Assembly (NCBI RefSeq): GCF_043641665.1
Contig: NC_092182.1
Span: 16,879,456-16,943,455 of the forward strand
Length of the DNA stretch: 64,000 nt
Source of the DNA: Enoplosus armatus
Taxonomy: Eukaryota > Chordata > Actinopteri > Centrarchiformes > Enoplosidae
Direction of reading: 5' to 3'
Below are positions 1 through 11,559 of the stretch, piece by piece. Each line of letters starts with the position of its first letter. The first letter of the stretch is position 1. Position numbers and translations under genes: made by a program. Below the pieces are notes generated by a model. That model saw only the letters and a list, made by a program, of their open reading frames with translations. It searched no databases and was not told where the DNA came from.

Positions 1-200
1 AGAAGCTTATGTCTGCTTTTTCATTGTGATGTTTTTCATTTTTAATATTTCATTTGAAATGGGCCATTGTCTCGACCTTTTAAATGGCCATCATGATGCT
101 TCAAATTTGAATTTTGCATACTGTTAAGCAACAATAATAAGCAATATTTGTTTTGGACAGACAGCTTTCCTTTGACTGAAGAGGTTGTGCTTCTCTCAAC
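1..200. promoter_or_regulatory. Candidate conserved non-coding block in pax7 intron
   Basis: A non-repetitive AT-rich block with dyad elements: GGCCATT (62-68) faces AATGGCC (83-89), and TTTCATTTGAAAT and CAAATTTG are short palindromes. This dense palindromic, unique composition is typical of developmental enhancers in introns of transcription-factor genes, but conservation cannot be seen from one sequence. Confidence 0.25.
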
Positions 201-762
201 AAAGCCTGGTAATAGGAAACTCTAAAGAGCCTTTTAGATACTTTTCAAATTATTCTTTGAAGCGGTGTTCATGGGCATTGCATTTGTGGGGAGACATTTG
301 GGCTGAATTCCTCATTATTGCATGACAGGGACACCTGCTGGGAGAGAAAAGAAAACAACTGCATTGACTGGAGAGCTGAAGCCATGCAGGAGGAGCTCAG
401 TGGCTCAGAGAGCTTGGGTTTCACTCCTCAGAGAAATATCTGGAAGTAATGACATCAGGGAATAAAAAGAAGAAAAGAGGGAAGTGCACTGTTGAATGCT
501 TTGCAGTGGTGCTGCATGATGTTCGCAGGTTATTCTGCATGACAGGGAGACATGATAGGGAGAGTGGGAAGCCAAAGGTGTGGTGGACAGAGATTTTATT
601 TCTGTTTTGATGACAGAAGTTCTCAAAGTTTTGTGGGTAACTTTTTTTTCTGTTTTGCAGTTTTATGAAAGTGTTGTGTGTTTTGGAATGACAAGGATGT
701 GTGTGTGTGTGAGTGTGTATCTGAGGAGGGCCTTTGGGCTGTGTGAGTGGGCCGGGCCTCCA

Positions 763-783
763 CACACACACACACACACACAC
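763..783. repeat. (CA)n microsatellite
   Basis: An uninterrupted CA dinucleotide run, preceded by a GT-rich stretch at 697-718. On the single strand the two can pair. It explains the short CV/HT-rich frames here. Confidence 0.9.
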
Positions 784-1038
784 GTACACGGGATCAGAGG
801 CAGAGCGGCTCTCACCCCTGCCTCCCTTTGATCTGTGTCCCCAGGCCTGCCTGCCCGCGCGGCGCTGCACCGTACCACGCACGCTGACACCATGCTCACC
901 AGCGACTCCCCACAACTGTCTGAGAGAGATAAGCCAGGGGAGACTCCAAACTGTGCTGCTGCTCTTCCATTAGCTAGCGCAGACGCTTCTTTTAAAAACG
1001 GGATGAATTATTTTTAAGAAGCAAGCTCTGCCGTTGCC

Positions 1039-1067
<29 letters not shown>
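1039..1067 (+). repeat. Poly-A tract (29 nt)
   Basis: A homopolymer of 29 A. No retroposon body with target-site duplications could be recognised upstream, so it is listed as a simple tract and not as a LINE or SINE tail. Confidence 0.9.
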
Positions 1068-1070
<3 letters not shown>

Positions 1071-2523
1071 AGAGGGGAAAATGTACGGAACAATCTGGAG
1101 CTCTGGCTTCATTCCGCCTCCCTCCCTGACTTCTAACAAGACATTCTGCACCTGAATACCAATGAGAGGGGGAGATTCATGTAGTCCCCCACATTATTAA
1201 AACTTGGGCATTAAGCCTCTCACCGGGCACTGTGTCAGCTGGCAGGCTCCACTGACAACAAATCAAAGGGGATGAGCACATAGCCTGCATTCATAGCTCA
1301 GCCACTCGCAGAGCAAGAGGGGGAATACATACTGGTTAATTAGAACTCCCATTAAAACAAATACTGTTTCAATTTGGCAAGTATAAAAAAAGATGTAAGA
1401 GGCTTTCAGAAAAAAGAGACCTGCTGTTGGCAGCTGCCAAGAAAATCCAGGGACTGTAAATCATATCCACTGGCTATACTGTTTCTGCACAGATTATTAG
1501 TGTTTGCTGCTATTTTGCAACACTTTTGAACTCTGAGGAAAGATTCTGTGCCTGTGACACCAGAAATGTACCTCTGCACACATCGTCGTCGTCGTTGTGT
1601 CGCGTTGGCATTCGTCTTCTGTAAGATAATGTACCTTGGTTTGTTTCTGCAGCTTGCAAAGACTTAAATCTGCACGGACTGTAGCTTTTATGAAGTATGA
1701 CATAACTACTAGCAATGTTTCTCAGTCTAAACTCAACGCTTTAGGACACTTTACAGAACCAGAGTGCCACTCATAGAGCTCATCTTGGTCATGGCTGCAG
1801 CTTTTCATGTGGGCCTCATTTGCTAGTAGCTGAGACAGTAGTCGGCTGTGTACCTGAGCCATTTGTTGCTCACTCCGTCTTTTAGGTCTCACGAGCACCC
1901 AAGTGAAGCCATTTTCTCTTTCATTCCAAAATATTTTTGGTCGGAGCTTTATGTATTCATAATCTATTTTTCACCTACCAACCTTCCTTCCCTCCATTTG
2001 GCTTTTTGTCATCCCACGATGCCTTGCCAATAGTGCTTTGCTCTCTCTCCCTCTCTCTCCCCACCTTCCTCTCTTGCTCCAACTCTCTCCCCTGGAGAGG
2101 CAGCTCTTCTCCCTACGCCCAGATGAAAGGCTATGGCGGACAATAAAAATGCTATTTAAATGCAAGGGTGTTTGTGTGCGGGTGAGAGATATTTCCTGCT
2201 GAAAGTGAGCTGCTGCATCCTGATAAATAGTAAATATAAGGGAATGTGATTTACATTTATCTTGCAGAGGCAGCCAATATGAATTTCAGTAAATCCTAGA
2301 AGATGGGGATTTAAGGAGGAAAATGACTGAGACTGATTCACATGCTGTGTGTCCCACGCAGTTGAAATGCCTATAAGGTGGAGAGTGGTACTGCCTTTAT
2401 TAAAGTGTAGGCACAGTCATCGATCCTATCTAAAATACCTATTACACACAGACACACACTGTGTCACATGCTCATCTGCGGAGATTTCCTGCCGCATACA
2501 CAATTTGAAGGTGACTTGTATCG

Positions 2524-2567
2524 AAATAATAATAATAACAGTAATAGTAATAGTAATAATAATAATT
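2524..2567. repeat. Imperfect (TAA)n/(TAG)n trinucleotide tract
   Basis: Repeats of AATAATAAT with interruptions by AACAGT and TAGTAATAG. A simple-sequence tract with no coding meaning. Confidence 0.85.
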
Positions 2568-3484
2568 AAATGCAGCCAGTAATAGCAGGCTGCAGGGCAG
2601 GTGAAGTGTCTGTGGGGGCATACGCTGGGTGACTCTTCAGGGTCAGGGGTCAGGGTGCAGGGGGTTATGGGCCGGCCGGAGGAAGAAGGAGGGCTGGTTT
2701 GCTGTGAACCTGTCCTGCTAGCCGGAGGTCTTGGGATGTTGTCTGGCTGCATGTGGTTCCCTTTAGTTCCAGATGCCACTCTGACAGGTGCATAGCTGTG
2801 ATTAATACTCTTTCTGACTTTTTCTCTTACCCACGTTTTCTAACTCTGCCCCCCTTCCCTTTCTGTATGTCCCTCATTCGTTCCTTGGTCCCTGCTTCAC
2901 TTCACTGTGGACTTGTGACCCCCTTTGCAAAGTTGATCTAACACTCACAGTTTTCTTAGCCTTTGTAAAAAAAAAACTAAACAAAACAAAAAGGCTAGAA
3001 ATATGAGTATCTATTGCCAGCATGCTTCATTGCACGTGTCTCTTTCTCGCTCCTCCTTTCTTCCTCCTGACAATAAGATGAGAATATGGGAGGTGGTCAG
3101 GTCCTCAGCTGGTCGTCTCCTGCAGCAGCTCTCCCCTCTCAGTCTCCAGCTGAGAGCTATTTCACTATTTATTTACATGTAATTATGGCTATGAGGTGCA
3201 GATATTAACACTGTCAAGAACAATTTGACCTGACATTTTTCACTAGACCTGGCCCCTGCTGTTTTTAGCAAACAACCCCCACCCTACCCTCCACTACCAC
3301 CTCCTCCTCTTCTTCCTCCCCCTCTTTTTCTCCTTCCCTCCCTCGATCCGCCTCGCTTTCCTTGTGGTGCTGCTCCCTCACACACGCACACAGGCCCTGC
3401 CTCGCTGAAACCACTCTCCTGGAATCAGAAAATCTGCCGTTTAATTTAGAAGAGGCGTTGGTGCAAGGTGCGGAGAGTTGAAGA

Positions 3485-3565
3485 CTGTGTGTATGTGTGG
3501 GTGTGTGTGTGTGTGTGTGTGTGTGTGCACATATGTGTGTGTGTGTGTGTGTGTGCGCGCGCGCG
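3485..3565. repeat. (GT)n microsatellite ending in GC repeat
   Basis: Long alternating purine-pyrimidine tract: GT repeats with small interruptions, then GCGCGCGCGCG at the 3' end. Such a tract can adopt Z-DNA under torsion. It lies inside the pax7 intron. Confidence 0.9.
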
Positions 3566-4074
3566 TTTTGAAGGGGCCTCTCTTGTTCCCAGTTGCTGAA
3601 TCCATCCCATAGTTACTCAAGCATATCACTAGCAGAGAATAGAGGATTGCTCCCCACACGTTCTCCAATTGCAGTCCAATAGACGGCATATTAACCTCTG
3701 GTTAGCGCGGGGCCAAGTTTATAGCTTATACTGTGGGGCGTTTAGGAGGGAGGGGGGACCTTCCTCCAGCGTGAGCAGCTGTGCTTTCTTGAACATTTAG
3801 GCTAGCATGAGCTAAAGTGGGCTGGAGAGTTTAGTTTAATAAAAATCTGCAAAGAGAGAGAGTGAAGAGTTGCGGACAACCCTAAAATGAATATTCCATT
3901 TGTGTTTGTTTCAGCCTCCTTTTTGTATGCATGAACAGCCTCATGGAGCGCAGAGAGAAGAGGCACAGGCGCAGGATGGCTAACATGTTGTGAGGAGTGA
4001 CAGCTTGTTCCAGTGCCCACTAATCATCCTCATCTGTGCCTGCCTTGTCAATGCCCAGATTCTGTCAGTGCCAA

Positions 4075-4470
4075 TCAGCCAATTAATTGAACACAATTAG
4101 CACCCCACCCCAACCCCCCATATGTACCACATTCTTCAAAGGCCCGTTTCTCTCCCTCCAGCCCCAACCCCCCTCCCCTCCTCCTCATCGCCCTTCCTCC
4201 CATTCTACCTCTCACTCTGCTTCTGTCTCTTCATCCTATGGTGCTTGTGGAAGACACTTTTCAGTTTTTATTAATGTGCCGCGGCCAATTAACGCAGTGG
4301 CATGCAGGCCAGAGCCCGTCATCTGCTGCCTGCCACCATCCCGGCTGTCTGCTGCGGCCCCACGCCACCCCTCGCGCCACCTCTACCGTGACCAAAACGC
4401 TTTAATTCAATTTATGCAATCACTGTTATTTTTAAATAGTCATTTTGTCTGCTCAGATGAGGGGCCTTAC
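4075..4470. promoter_or_regulatory. Candidate conserved non-coding block in pax7 intron
   Basis: CAATTAATTG at 4079-4088 gives homeodomain-type TAATT cores, and more lie near 4270-4290 (CCAATTAACG) and 4400-4440 (TTTAATTCAATTTATGC, followed by TTTTTAAATAGTCATTTTG). The composition is unique and not microsatellite, apart from a pyrimidine-rich middle. A chance frame of 158 codons overlaps it. An enhancer role is inference. Confidence 0.3.
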
Positions 4471-7400
4471 TGCCCGCTGGGCCGGCCCTCTCATGTGAGG
4501 GATGGGGGAAGGGTGGAACATTGTGGGAGCAGGAGTCGACTGACTTGGTGGGGGGGTCCCTGATATTTTCATTTGTTATTTACTTCCTTCATGTTTGTAG
4601 TTTGAGGTTATCAGGTGATTCAGATTTTTTAAATGAGGATTTTAAACAATAAGAAAAATAAGGTTTATTTTCGCAAAGAAAATATCTAGATTTTTTCTAT
4701 ATATATATATTTTTTTTCTTTTAAGAGTCTTTATTTAATATTTTGTTTATTCTCAAAGTCAGACACTTTCCAGACACTCGATCTGTGTGACTCCTGGTCA
4801 CAGACTTAAACACTATTCTCTTCCTGTAATCACAGCCTCAGGACTGGCCTTCAAATATTGATCTGAAATTCAGTGTCATCACTGTGGATCTTTAATCATT
4901 CTCGGCTGGAGCGAGTATCAGCCAGGCAGATCTGCTAAGGTGCAAGATGCTATTCTGCACCACTCAGATAACTTACAGACATTTGGAGTGCTCATTTTTT
5001 CCCTGTCTGCCCTGGTGACCTCTGCCTAACTTAAAGGTACATCTTGGGGGCATTTTGATTTGGGCAGAACAGGGAGCTATCGGTGACAGAGGAACTAATC
5101 CAGTCTTGCGCAGATTAAGAGTATTTGTGGAGTGGGGTGTGTTGGCGCTGGCGCCGGGAATGGAACAGAAGGGGCTCCTATCAGCTCTCCAGGCAGGCTA
5201 GCCCTCAGGCCAGCGCAGTCCTACAGGAGTCTTTGTACTTCCCAAAGCCTCCACTTTCCTCTCACTCACTCTATATCACTTTCTCTTCTCTCTCCTGCCC
5301 CACTCGCCCTCTTTCTATAGGCTATCATATTTTCACTGCTCCATTTCCTCTCTTTACATTTCTGAATTTGTGTTGTTTTAGTCCAGTTCATATGCCCACT
5401 TATTATTTTCAGGTGCTTGAACAGTCGCGATATCGTTTTTCTCAGATTTGCCACAGATTTGATGCACATTAAGTCCATACTGTTAAGTATAAAAAGACAT
5501 AAATGCTGCACCTTTCAATATTGCACAACATTTTAAAACTAAATTGTCAAAGTGCAATAACACCAACAAGTTTTAATTGTATTGCATTGCAGCACATCTG
5601 CACTTTATTTCTTTGCTGACTTTTTTCCCCCTTCTTTTTGTTTTTATTTTTTCTTCCATCACTCAGTGTTTCTCTCAGCTCTGTCTCTGTCACATTTGTT
5701 TTATTCTGGAAACAAATCCAACAAAGAACATCTCGTCAAACATTCACGCAGACAAAAAAAAATGTAATTTGACTGTTGAAGAAATTAGGGAAGTATGAAA
5801 GGGCCTCTTTTTGTGTCTCAAGTGCGCTATTTATTTATCTGAAAGGATGCACATTGTATCAATTTACACTTCCCCATTCACTTCGCCACAGGCTGGAAGG
5901 CTCAGAAGTTGAGAGAATTAATTACTTTTTTATTATTATTTATAAAGTAATCTATCTGTAGAGAGGGAGCGGAAAGAGGAGAAGGAGAGGGTGGGGGAGT
6001 GGGGGGGTGGTTGAGAGAGGCAGGGAACGCCCTGGAGCATTGTCCTTTAAACTAGGTCCTGGCTCACATTATCTCCCAAACCAGCACTCACACAACGTCA
6101 AACAACAAACGAACTCTGGGCTGCTGAGGACGCTGTATGCAAGGAAAGAGAGGGAGGTGGGGGGTGGAGAGAAGCAGGGAGGAAGTCTTCTCTGCAAGAG
6201 TGTAAAGAGTATGTTAGGAAAAATAATGTGGTTGTTAAGATTTATTTTTCTCAGCTCTTAAATTTTACACTAATTCAAACTCCACAAGTCCTGTTTAATG
6301 CACCTGTGTGTATACTGAGATGTATAATTTAAAACTTGAGTAACATCCTGCTGCACCAGACCCCATTCAGTAAAACTCCATCAAATATTGCATCAACAAA
6401 AAGCTTGTTAATCCAAAACCATATTCCATTAATGTCTGTCAAGCTGTGTTCATGTTATATATATAAAAATCTGACAAAAAGCTTCCTATTCCTCTCTGAG
6501 AGTAAATTCACTGGCTACGAGTTTGAGGAGAATAGCGCTGCCAGCAGGAATACTTTGTGCCAGAATTTAATATCTATGAAGTTTTGTTTTACACAGCATG
6601 CAGCGACAGAAATATGTGAAGGTATCCAGCAGCAGATGTTTTTTTTACGAGCATATGTGACTAAGTATCACTTAACCCCTGAATGTGAAGTGAGAGAACT
6701 TTATGGGGACATCAAAGTGACAAAGCCATGCAATTAAAACTGACCCACGAATAACTGAGAGGCTGAAGTGACTCCAACACAGTCCAGCATGACACTTGAA
6801 AGATAAGTTCGCCTCTATCTGTGCCTTCATCAGATTGAGAGGACAATGGTGAAAACAGCATTGATTTTTTTGCGAACACAAAGTCTAACTGATACACAGC
6901 TAATGACAACTTGACTACTCCTGAAGAGCTTACCTTCTCCCCTCTAGCGAAACTCAAATCATTAAGAATCCTCTTTTGGGAAGGACGACTGAAGGATGGC
7001 GACATCCTCACACATGACAACACTTGTTAGACTCTAAAGTGGCCGATCCATCCTAATCCACTAAAATAGCAAAACTGCCACAATGTCAATGATAAGAAGT
7101 CATTTTCTTTTGAAGAACTTTTATGGCCATGAATAATATTCGGGCCAATTGTTGGCTATTCTATTTCATAAGGGAGCGATGTAATCAAGCTTCAATTAAC
7201 CAATGACTAAAATGGACTCATGCCCTCCAGCTGTCTTTCTCAGGACACTTAACAAGCTCTCCCCCTTCACTTTCAGCCACCACAAACCATCAGGACATAT
7301 ACTCCTCTTATCCTCCTCACAGTCCGCAGCTCGGCTCCATATGTGAGGGAGCATCACATGTGTCCAGCATGAAGAGGGCCATGAATCTCCCTCTTATGGA

Positions 7401-8684
7401 TACATGTCACATGCTTTGTCCACAGATGTGGAGGGGACAGGGTGGGGGTTTCCATACTGATAGAATTAACATGTGGAAATGACTAACCAGACTTTATGTT
7501 TCTGATGTGCTTCGAGTGCTTTATATTTCCTGGGAGGCCTTTTCTAAAGATATGATTAATTTGCAGAATGTGGTTAATTTTCCCTCTGTGGGATATTCCT
7601 GGCTTAGTGCATCATTTGTGGACTGTTTGGCTTGCCCGTGCATTGCCTCTATGTTTGCAGCATATGTGTGTGTGCATGCATGCAAACATATGTCTGTGTG
7701 TGCATCACCCCTGTAACCACCTCCATGATGGGCTAATTGGTTTAGCAGCCAAGGGGCCAAAGGCCATTTCAGCATAGCAAAACTCAACATGAACCTGATG
7801 TTGAAGGGAAGGCTTCCCTGCTATAGGAGGGAAGCATGTGTGGGACAATTCCCTTTTTACCACCCCCTCCCACACACACACACACACACACACTCCACTT
7901 TCCTTTTTCACTTAAAGAAACTCGCGGCATAAGAAAACAAAATTCTTCACAGTGTTCTGGGCTGCTGTGCTTCAGACTGGAGTAGCACTAGAGGTAATCT
8001 CTTCCATTTTAACATATTTTGAGACCTTCTTCTGACGAATGTCACATGCTATTACATTAATCTAGAATATTGAATTGGAAGCTTTTATGCGCTATGAATA
8101 ATATACACACTGTGATATTCAGGCGAGCCTCAACCTGCAGTATCAGCGGGCCCCTCAGTAAGGTTTGTGGAGCCTACTTTGTGTGGGGATCTGAGGGGAT
8201 CATTTACCAGTTCCAACTCCATTACTATTCATGAGATGGGTAGGCTAGGGGCGAGGGATTAGGGACTCCCTTGGTGCTTGTTGTGCTGTAGGCTCGGGCT
8301 CAGGCCTCAGGCTCCGGGACAGGGGCTGTCTGGCACGGATGGTGGGTCTATTATCACCCTGGGACCCTTCTGTCCCACAGCAGAACACTTACTGCCAGTG
8401 CCAGCTAATGGAAACAGTCTCTCTTGTTCCCTTTCTCTTTTTTCTAACCTCATCACCCTCCTTGTATCCTTTCCCCTGCTCTTTAAAAAAAAAAGATGGG
8501 GAAGTTTTTCCCTTTCCCTATTTCAAAGTTGAAATGGTCTATTTCTATTGGCATATTTACCGTGAAGTGCTAGGATGGCTCTATATTTGCAGGAAAGAAG
8601 TACTTTCCCTCAACTCTGTCAATGCTTTGATCCTCAATTTTCCAAATTTCTAACATCCTCCGTTCCCCCTTCTCCACCCCCCAG
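4471..8684 (+). other. pax7: pax7 intron, no exon seen
   Basis: This is the intron leading to the first visible exon. It holds short AT and T runs near 4695-4730, G-rich purine stretches near 5965-6020, a (CA)n tract at 7870-7893 and blocks of unique AT-rich sequence (for example 5815-5960 and 8020-8130). No frame with Pax7 homology and no RNA gene is recognised. Confidence 0.65.
7870..7893. repeat. (CA)n microsatellite
   Basis: About twelve CA units, intronic. Confidence 0.9.
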
Positions 8685-8934
8685 GTGATGAGTATCCTGA
8701 GCAACCCCAGCGCTGTACCCTCCCAGCCCCAGCACGACTTTTCCATTTCCCCCCTGCACAGCAGCCTGGAGAGCTCCAACCCCATCTCAGCCAGCTGCAG
8801 CCAGCGCTCTGACACCATCAAGAGTGTGGACAGCCTGGCTTCCTCCCAGTCATACTGCCCTCCCACCTACAGCGCCACCAGCTACAGCGTGGACCCCGTC
8901 ACTGCAGGCTACCAGTATAGCCAGTACGGCCAGA
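8685..8934 (+). CDS. pax7: pax7 penultimate coding exon
   Basis: The acceptor is a pyrimidine-rich run ending CCCCCCAG|GTGATG at 8684/8685. The donor is CAGA|GTGAGT at 8934/8935, which matches the consensus closely. The exon is 250 nt and its final base begins the split Thr codon. It encodes the Ser/Tyr/Pro-rich activation segment, with a Tyr-rich end ([11 protein letters not shown]). If the donor is not used, the frame runs on as Ser-Glu-stop at 8940-8942. Confidence 0.93.
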
Positions 8935-10271
8935 GTGAGTAAACCCTGCTTTAACATTAACATCCTGAATATTTGTGCTTAGCTTGAATACCTTTATGAA
9001 CAAGTGCTTTTGTCTTTTTATGTGTCCAAACGAGAGCAGGTCATTCTTTTATATCCTCCTCTCAAGTTGATTAGATTTAAAAAGCCTGTGAAGTGATGCC
9101 CAACTCCCAGGCAAGAGAGCCTCCTGACCTTTGCACCCTGGTTGGTGGAGGCAGACACGTGCTCTTGATAAAGAGCCCCCCACCCTTACACCACCACCAA
9201 CACCACCACCATCCTCCTAGAGAGCTGCCTTAGTCACACCCCACTCCACTTGGATGGGAAAGAGGAGAGGGCCACTTCAAAGCACGGCACACCCTCAGGG
9301 GCCACAGTGTCCTCTTGCCCACCTCGCTCTCTCTCCCTCTTTCTCTGTTCTCCATCACACACACAAACACACACACACACATATACACACACCCTCAGGG
9401 CAGGAAAGAGTTTGCTTTATTAGATTAGCATAATTGACTGATGCTGTCACAGCCATTCATAAGAGGTAAAATGAAGCACACTTTCCCAACAAGCTAGCCA
9501 GCGCCAGCTAGCCCACATTTGTTTGTATTTATATGCAGCTTCTAGTAGTGATCTGGCATGTTGTGCATCTGCTGGTTTGTCCTAAATGTGTTTGTGTTGT
9601 GGTGCGTGAATGCACGTGAGCGCGTGCCTATCCGTCACATTTTGTGTGTGTGCGCACCAGCGTTTTGTCAGCAGCAAGAAACTGATGGCAGTGCGGATGT
9701 GAGCTGATGTGAGGTTAATTAAGATGGTGATTGAGCACAGTAGATGGGTAATGAATGGAGGAGAGAGGAGAGAGCTGCTGTCTGAGGATGAAAATGATCG
9801 GCCATGTGGAGTGTGGAGGGCATGAAATCAGAGATGCCAAGTGTAATGAAGACTGGCACACAGAACACACACGGGGACCCGTCTGAGTGACAGCATGGAG
9901 ACTTTACCAGGATGCACATGCTCCGTGCCAGCAGCGTGCCAACCTCAGACAAGGGACAGGGGAGGGGTTTTTATCTTTCACTCTCTCTCTGTGAATTGTT
10001 TTTCATTTGACTCACTCGCTTCTGCCACAACTTATTTCAGCCTTAATCAGAGGAATGAAATGAGAGTGAATAGGACATATGTCTCAGGAATCCACCACCT
10101 GTCTGACGTGTGTGCTTTTTTTTTTTTTTTTCTCTGTCTTTTTGTTTCTGTGTAGCTGCAGTAGACTACCTGGCTAAGAACGTGAGCTTGTCCACCCAGA
10201 GGAGGATGAAACTTGGAGACCACTCGGCCGTGCTGGGACTGCTGCAGGTGGAGACGGGACAGGCCTACTAA
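8685..10271 (+). CDS. pax7: Paired box protein Pax-7, C-terminal part (last two coding exons, gene truncated by window edge)
   Basis: Pax7 is a nuclear paired-box/homeodomain transcription factor of neural crest, pigment-cell and muscle stem-cell lineages. The paired domain, octapeptide and homeodomain lie upstream of the window. Visible is the Ser/Thr/Pro-rich transactivation tail: join 8685-8934 and 10156-10271, 83 codons plus one base, then 38 codons and TAA. Exon one begins [12 protein letters not shown] and carries the family signatures [21 protein letters not shown] and SVDPV.AGYQY; exon two carries [15 protein letters not shown] and ends VETGQAY. The split codon A|CT restores the Thr of GQTAVDYLAK. 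Pax3 ends differently in what I recall of the family (no [10 protein letters not shown] tail in its main form), so Pax7 is preferred. Whether this is the pax7a or pax7b paralogue of teleosts cannot be decided from the tail alone. Regulation is suggested by the 3' UTR microRNA sites. Confidence 0.93.
8935..10155 (+). other. pax7: pax7 last intron (1.2 kb)
   Basis: This GT-AG intron has no second open frame of interest. It contains an ACC-rich tract near 9180-9215, a (CA)n tract at 9357-9392 and a GT-rich segment near 9590-9660. Nothing resembling a further exon is seen. Confidence 0.85.
9357..9392. repeat. Interrupted (CA)n microsatellite
   Basis: CACACAAACACACACACACACA with a short ATAT interruption, in the last pax7 intron. 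Confidence 0.85.
10156..10271 (+). CDS. pax7: pax7 terminal coding exon
   Basis: The acceptor is a very strong polypyrimidine tract (a run of about 16 T, then CTCTGTCTTTTTG) ending TGTGTAG at 10155. A second AG five bases further in (CTGCAG) would break the frame. The exon adds CT to the split codon and then encodes 37 residues up to TAA at 10269-10271. Compared with the mammalian tail that I remember, only conservative changes are seen (GDHSAV for GEHSAV, LLQVETG for LLPVETG). Confidence 0.94.
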
Positions 10272-11075
10272 AGCCCTCGGGTACACACCCTGCACCACTC
10301 TCCTCCGCCCTCTGCCACCCTCCTCCATGCTCCATCAAGTCTGGACTCCAACTCCAGCTCGCCTCTCTGCTGCTCGCTCTGCAGCCCGGCCATGACATCA
10401 GCGCACAGACACGCGGCCTCGCTGTGTACCCGAGAAAGTGACGCTTGCGGGTGTGACAAGGCACTCCGGGGAATGGAACTAAACTTTTCACGCCATTGTC
10501 AACCACCAGGCGGCTCTGCACCCTCTCTTTCTCAATCTTCGGGCGTCTCTGCCTGCTCCTTGTACTCCTTCCCCCAGCCCCAAACCCTGTTTTGTTTTGC
10601 TCAGAAGGCCAGACAGGACCCCAGAACACCCGAGGATGGTCGGCCGCCTTGGCCCGGGTTCCTGTTTGTCATGGCTGCAGTCCAGCACACATTTAGAGCC
10701 ATCAACAACATGTACTTTGACCTTGCTGTTCATAGTAGTTAACAAAGCCAATATCATTTGAACGACTCTTATTCTTGTTCCTTTTTGATATTGTTAAGAT
10801 TATTGTTGCTGTTATATGATTATGGTTAATGTGATTTATGTTGTTCTTTGATTCCATTCGTATCTCTTTTCTCTGTTAGATGTTGGTGTGTAAAACACAG
10901 TGTGGATGACTGAGACGATTTGGGAGTGAGTGTCTGTTGCGTGTGCATGTTTTTTGCGTGTCGGCACAGTCACACAAGAGAGGATGATTGTTTTCCAAGC
11001 TGCTGTTCCTCTGCCTGTTCCCTGAGCTCTAATGTTCGTGAGCGATTTGACCTTCCCACTTTCATATTCATCTTG

Positions 11076-11082
11076 ACATTCC
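11076..11082 (+). promoter_or_regulatory. miR-1/miR-206 seed match (7mer-m8) in pax7 3' UTR
   Basis: ACATTCC is complementary to nucleotides 2-8 of miR-1/miR-206 (GGAAUGU). It is followed by T, so it is a 7mer-m8 and not an 8mer. miR-1/206 repression of Pax7 during muscle differentiation is established in mammals; use of this site is inferred. Confidence 0.5.
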
Positions 11083-11516
11083 TAAAGAACTTGGCCACTC
11101 TGTGGGAAGTCTGGCTGGATGGATTCTGCAGGGAATTAAAGCAGCATTTTGGCGGCCAATAGCTTTCCCCTTCTAACCTCCATCCCATCCTTAGCTGCGG
11201 TCCATGGGGAGGGGGGCATTGTTTGCAAAAACAGGATTGGGGAAATTAATGTATTTTGTTTAGAAATATGGACCTTGCCAAGGAGGGCTAACTCAACCCC
11301 CCCCCCTACTCCTCCCAAATCCCATCTGCCAGGGAACCCTGAGTGACTTTAACAGTGTAAAGCAGATTACATCACACAAAAAATAATGTCAAAGCTAATT
11401 CACAGTGACCCTTTCCATTGCTAGCCAGTATTTCTGTTTTTATAGAGTAATTAGCACATTTTGTAAATGCACCTTCAGTTGGTTTCCACTCTCGGACTAA
11501 ATAAGCATTCTTCAAA

Positions 11517-11524
11517 ACATTCCA
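11517..11524 (+). promoter_or_regulatory. miR-1/miR-206 8mer seed match in pax7 3' UTR
   Basis: ACATTCCA is a perfect 8mer site for miR-1/miR-206. A CTTC block just upstream (11510-11513) could add 3' pairing to the GAAG of miR-1. It sits in an AT-rich part of the UTR, which favours access. Confidence 0.6.
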
Positions 11525-11552
11525 CAGGCTCCATCTACGAATATACTATAAG

Positions 11553-11559
11553 CATTCCA
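11553..11559 (+). promoter_or_regulatory. miR-1/miR-206 7mer-A1 seed match in pax7 3' UTR
   Basis: CATTCCA, preceded by G, is a 7mer-A1 match to miR-1/miR-206. Its start lies 36 nt after the start of the 8mer, within the spacing at which two sites usually act together. Confidence 0.45.

Larger units (their letters stand above)
201..4074 (+). other. pax7: pax7 intron, no exon seen
   Basis: No splice-bounded frame matching the upstream Pax7 exons is visible. The stretch holds GT/CA microsatellites (697-785), a 29-nt poly-A run (1039-1067), a TAA-type tract (2524-2567), pyrimidine-rich runs (2040-2100, 3290-3360) and a long GT tract (3485-3565). Nothing else is recognised. Confidence 0.65.

Noticed and set aside
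421..915. 164-codon minus-strand frame
   Set aside because: Contains Cys-Val and His-Thr repeats from CA/GT microsatellites; no independent support.
4087..4563. 158-codon frame inside the pax7 intron
   Set aside because: Pro/Ser-rich because of C-rich DNA; no motif and no flanking splice sites that keep the Pax7 frame.
10160..10163. Alternative acceptor CTGCAG five bases inside the terminal pax7 exon
   Set aside because: Using it starts the exon with TAGAC and destroys the conserved VDYLAKN frame; the upstream AG at 10154-10155 gives the exact Pax7 tail.
10174..10629. 151-codon minus-strand frame over the pax7 terminal exon
   Set aside because: Antisense shadow of GC-rich coding and UTR sequence; no motif.
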